DNA from: Methylocystis sp. H62
GTDB taxonomy: Bacteria; Pseudomonadota; Alphaproteobacteria; Rhizobiales; Beijerinckiaceae
Length of the DNA: 64,000 bases
Assembly: GCF_015709515.1 (NCBI RefSeq)
Contig: NZ_JADNQZ010000059.1
Span: 434,001-498,000, forward strand
Reading direction: 5' to 3'
Below, in pieces: positions 61,983 to 64,000 of this stretch. Under the pieces are notes generated by a model. That model was not told the DNA's origin. It saw only the letters and a program-made list of their open reading frames with translations, and ran no database searches. The position numbers and the translations under genes were made by a program. Each line of letters opens with the position of its first letter. Positions within the stretch are counted from its first letter, which is position 1.

Positions 61983-63029
61983 ATGGACAGGCAATTCGCA
62001 AAATGGCTTCTGGCCGCCGCCGGTGCGGTCGCATTGATGAGCGCGAGCGCCGAGGCCTGCACGCGCGTGCTCTATGGGACCAGCGACAAGGACTATCTTG
62101 TGGGCCGGACGATGGATTGGGACGTCGATCCGCGAACCAGCCTGTGGTCTTTCCCGCGCGGCATGGCGCGCGACGGCGGCGTTGGTCCGGGGTCGATCAA
62201 ATGGACCTCGAAATATGGTTCGCTCATCGCCGACTTTTACAATGCGGCCACGGCTGAAGGCATGAACGACGCAGGGCTCGCGGTTAATCTTCTCTATCTG
62301 GCCGAGGCGGATTACGGAGACCCGAAGGCCTCCAAGAAGCCGCTTCTGTCCGTTGGCGGCTGGGCGCAATATGTTCTCGACAACTACGCGAACGTCGCTG
62401 ATGCGGTGAAGGCGCTGCAAAAGGAGCCCTTCGCGATCGTCGCGCCCGATCTTCCCGGCGGCGTCAAAGCGGCGAGCCATATGGCGCTGGCCGATCAATC
62501 TGGCGACAGCGCCATACTCGAATATCTCGGCGGCAAGCTCGTCATTCATCACAACCCGAAATACACGGTGATGACCAACTCCCCACCCTTCGATCAGCAG
62601 CTTGCGCTCAACACCTATTGGGTTGAGATCGGGGGGTCGAAATTCCTTCCCGGCACGCATCGCGCGTCCGATCGCTTCGCCCGCGCCAGTTGGAATTTAG
62701 ACGCGACGCCGAAAGTCGACGACAAGCGCGTGGCGATCGCCAGCGTCTTTTCGATCATTCGAAACGTCTCGGTGCCGCTTGGGATATCAACGCCGCAGGA
62801 GCCGAACATCGCCTCGACGCGATGGCGTTCGGTCACCGACATCAAGGATCGGCTCTATTATTTCGAGCCGACGCTGAACCCTTCGATCTTCTGGGTCGAG
62901 CTGACGAAACTGAAGCTCGAACCGGGCGCCAAGCCCGCGAAGCTCGACCTCACGGGCAGCCCGATTCTGGCGGGCGAAGTTTCGGACAAATTCGTTCCCG
63001 CCGAGCCGTTCAAATTCCTGTCGCACTGA
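61983..63029 (+). CDS. Linear amide C-N hydrolase, choloylglycine hydrolase/penicillin V acylase family
   Basis: A 348-residue Ntn-hydrolase of the conjugated-bile-acid-hydrolase superfamily. The signal peptide (about 1-25, ending SASAEA) is removed to expose the catalytic Cys26 (ACTRVLYG). Further family residues: GRTMDWDVDPRTSLW (Arg and Asp of the active site, about 42-56), EGMNDAGLAVNLLYL (about 90), an Asn in VMTNSPPFDQQ (about 197) and RFARASW near 231. The substrate could be an acyl-homoserine lactone, penicillin V or a bile-acid-like amide. AAGGA lies 8 bases before the ATG. It is 48 bases after ppx, possibly on the same transcript. Confidence 0.9.
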   Translation: MDRQFAKWLLAAAGAVALMSASAEACTRVLYGTSDKDYLVGRTMDWDVDPRTSLWSFPRGMARDGGVGPGSIKWTSKYGSLIADFYNAATAEGMNDAGLAVNLLYLAEADYGDPKASKKPLLSVGGWAQYVLDNYANVADAVKALQKEPFAIVAPDLPGGVKAASHMALADQSGDSAILEYLGGKLVIHHNPKYTVMTNSPPFDQQLALNTYWVEIGGSKFLPGTHRASDRFARASWNLDATPKVDDKRVAIASVFSIIRNVSVPLGISTPQEPNIASTRWRSVTDIKDRLYYFEPTLNPSIFWVELTKLKLEPGAKPAKLDLTGSPILAGEVSDKFVPAEPFKFLSH

Positions 63030-63054
63030 CGCGCAGGGCGTTTCTAGGCTTTTG

Positions 63055-63078
63055 GCGGCGCGTCCTAGGACGCGCCGC
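63055..63078. terminator. Perfect 24-base palindrome between convergent genes
   Basis: GCGGCGCGTCCT-AGGACGCGCCGC is a perfect self-complementary sequence lying between the stop codons at 63029 (+) and 63088 (-). It can form the same hairpin from either strand and is a candidate bidirectional terminator, though no T-run flanks it. Confidence 0.5.
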
Positions 63079-63087
63079 TATCTGACG

Positions 63088-63474
63088 CTATTCACCCGGA
63101 GCGCGCGCGACTCGATTGATCTTGTCCACGCGCATGGTCTGTGCGCTAGCGGCGCAATTGAAGCGCAACGACGTGCCGACAGCAGAGTCGAAAAACGCCG
63201 CTTTTCCGTCCGCGACGGTGACGACGAGACGCGTCGCCGGGGTCACGGGCGTCGGATCCTCCTCCAACGCGGAATCGATGACCATCATGGTCAGACGGCA
63301 GCCGTTCTCGCCGCCCACGAAATAGCTCACGACATGCTTGGGGCCAGCGTCAAAGCTCGCCGCCATAAGCGGCTTCATCGTCAGGGAAGCATCAGCGGCG
63401 GACAGGCCCGAGCTTGCTGCAAGGCACAGCGCTCCGCCGAACGCCGCCGCGACAATTCGATTTCCTGTAGTCAT
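63088..63474 (-). CDS. Small secreted protein of unknown function
   Basis: A 128-residue protein with a signal peptide (about 1-27, ending GLSAAD). The mature part has two Cys (NGCRLTMMVID and RFNCAAS) that may form a disulfide and several beta-strand-like segments (KHVVSYFVGGENGC, TRLVVTVADGKAAFF). I recognise no family. Upstream is an unusually A/T-rich region with a 38-base imperfect dyad (63558-63595). Confidence 0.7.
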   Translation of the reverse strand: MTTGNRIVAAAFGGALCLAASSGLSAADASLTMKPLMAASFDAGPKHVVSYFVGGENGCRLTMMVIDSALEEDPTPVTPATRLVVTVADGKAAFFDSAVGTSLRFNCAASAQTMRVDKINRVARAPGE

Positions 63475-63557
63475 ATTTTATCCTTCCGTTTCGGAGCAGG
63501 GCCGGCTTAACGCACAACCGTCGCAGCGAACTGCGCCCCGCTCGAAATGGAAGGTAG

Positions 63558-63595
63558 TTACTGCATTGCAGCACGGCAATATCGCAGTGCAATAA
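63558..63595. promoter_or_regulatory. Imperfect 38-base dyad upstream of the small secreted protein gene
   Basis: Outer arms TTACTGCATTGC and GCAGTGCAATAA match at 10 of 12 positions around a mixed centre. It lies in A/T-rich DNA 84 bases upstream of the start at 63474, a place suited to a dimeric regulator. Confidence 0.35.
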
Positions 63596-63723
63596 CTTAT
63601 CGTAATGTCGCATTAAATATTTGATATTCAATGGTATTTAATGGCGCACAAATATTCGTCAGTCGCTTGCCTGCGCGCAAAAATGGCGCAGCGGCATGCT
63701 GCGCTGCGGCGCAAGCGTGAGGC

Positions 63724-64000
63724 TTATTCGGCGTTCGCGGGTTCCTCCGCCGGCTGCCAGTCAAAGGTGACGACCCGGCCGTTTTCCACCGAGAGCGCCA
63801 GGCGACCGCGCTTCAACTCCAACGCCTTCTCGCCGAAGATCGCGCGGCGCCATCCCTTCAGCGCCTGAACGTCGGCGTGGTCGTCATGCGCGACGGATTC
63901 GAGGTCTTCGACCGTCGCGATCATCTTGGCGGCGACGCCCGTCTCCTCCGACACCTGACGCAGCAACACCTTGAGCAACTCGACCGTCGCGCCGTTTGAG
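63724..64000 (-). CDS. rnd: Ribonuclease D, C-terminal end (gene runs off the right edge)
   Basis: Only the last 91 codons are present; the frame is open to the window edge. [20 protein letters not shown] followed by [37 protein letters not shown] and [14 protein letters not shown] is the typical C-terminal HRDC-type region of alphaproteobacterial RNase D, a 3'-5' exonuclease in tRNA maturation. It would normally lie near ppk-ppx, as it does here, but on the opposite strand. Confidence 0.9.
   Translation of the reverse strand, partial: SNGATVELLKVLLRQVSEETGVAAKMIATVEDLESVAHDDHADVQALKGWRRAIFGEKALELKRGRLALSVENGRVVTFDWQPAEEPANAE

Noticed and set aside
1-64000. tRNA, rRNA or prophage regions
   Set aside because: No TWC-arm-like GGTTCGA...CC with matching acceptor stems was found, nor integrase, phage structural or transposase genes.

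Overview
The window is a GC-rich alphaproteobacterial chromosome segment, most probably from a Hyphomicrobiales methanotroph of the Methylocystis/Methylosinus type. The evidence is a haoA-haoB pair (octaheme hydroxylamine oxidoreductase and its partner) in a genome that also has a class II ribonucleotide reductase, ornithine-lipid genes, two MxaD-like proteins and a beta-propeller protein of the kind found with methanol-oxidation genes, an NDUFA12-type complex I subunit, and the alphaproteobacterial order NDUFA12/DUF2155/aat/accCB/aroQ. The genus is inferred, not proven. No rRNA, tRNA, CRISPR array, prophage or intact transposon was seen.

Layout. 1-6.3 kb: a YihY fragment, an LprI-like protein, uvrC, a ChaA Ca2+/H+ antiporter, a GST, and ung preceded by an overlapping mntA-hepT nucleotidyltransferase/HEPN pair. 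6.3-10.2 kb: tolQRAB, with no pal after tolB. 10.4-14.1 kb: haoA-haoB and a divergent PP2A-like phosphatase. 14.1-21.2 kb: yraN-rsmI divergent from an LpoA-like lipoprotein, an unrecognised cysteine-rich protein, glyS and trxB. 21.3-26.6 kb: tandem glycine-rich secreted proteins, an RlpA-like protein, a putative outer-membrane barrel, a membrane stress-type protein, OlsB and a secreted protein. 26.6-32.3 kb: a repeat-rich intergenic region with two DnaA boxes, then nrdJ and an atypical AAA ATPase. 32.3-38.7 kb: an OlsA/PlsC-like acyltransferase, a PHB-depolymerase-type esterase with a CopG-like regulator, the MxaD-like/MxaD-like/beta-propeller cassette and an FAD monooxygenase. 38.9-48.2 kb: NDUFA12, DUF2155, aat, an MliC-like protein, aroQ-accB-accC, a DsbA-like protein and lptG-lptD. 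48.6-58.1 kb: pepA, DUF4383 and BON genes, then a tightly overlapped run holC, methyltransferase, ABC transporter ATPase and two permeases, pgsA, AI-2E-type permease, hdaA. 58.2-64 kb: ppk-ppx, a choloylglycine-hydrolase-family protein, a small secreted protein and the 3' end of rnd.

The strongest pattern not explained by ordinary genes is a heavy load of short palindromic elements, about 16 copies of several families. Many are intergenic. Several have become part of genes: three lie in frame inside glyS, one splits the signal peptide of the beta-propeller protein and may supply a new start, one supplies the stop codon of the acyltransferase and one supplies the start region of the second MxaD-like protein. 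Two copies carry extra hairpins nested inside an arm. Other points for follow-up are the AAA ATPase with foreign-looking base composition, the protein with mirrored cysteine triplets, the mntA-hepT-ung coupling at the broken tol-pal locus, the DnaA boxes before nrdJ, and the absence of lptF next to lptG.
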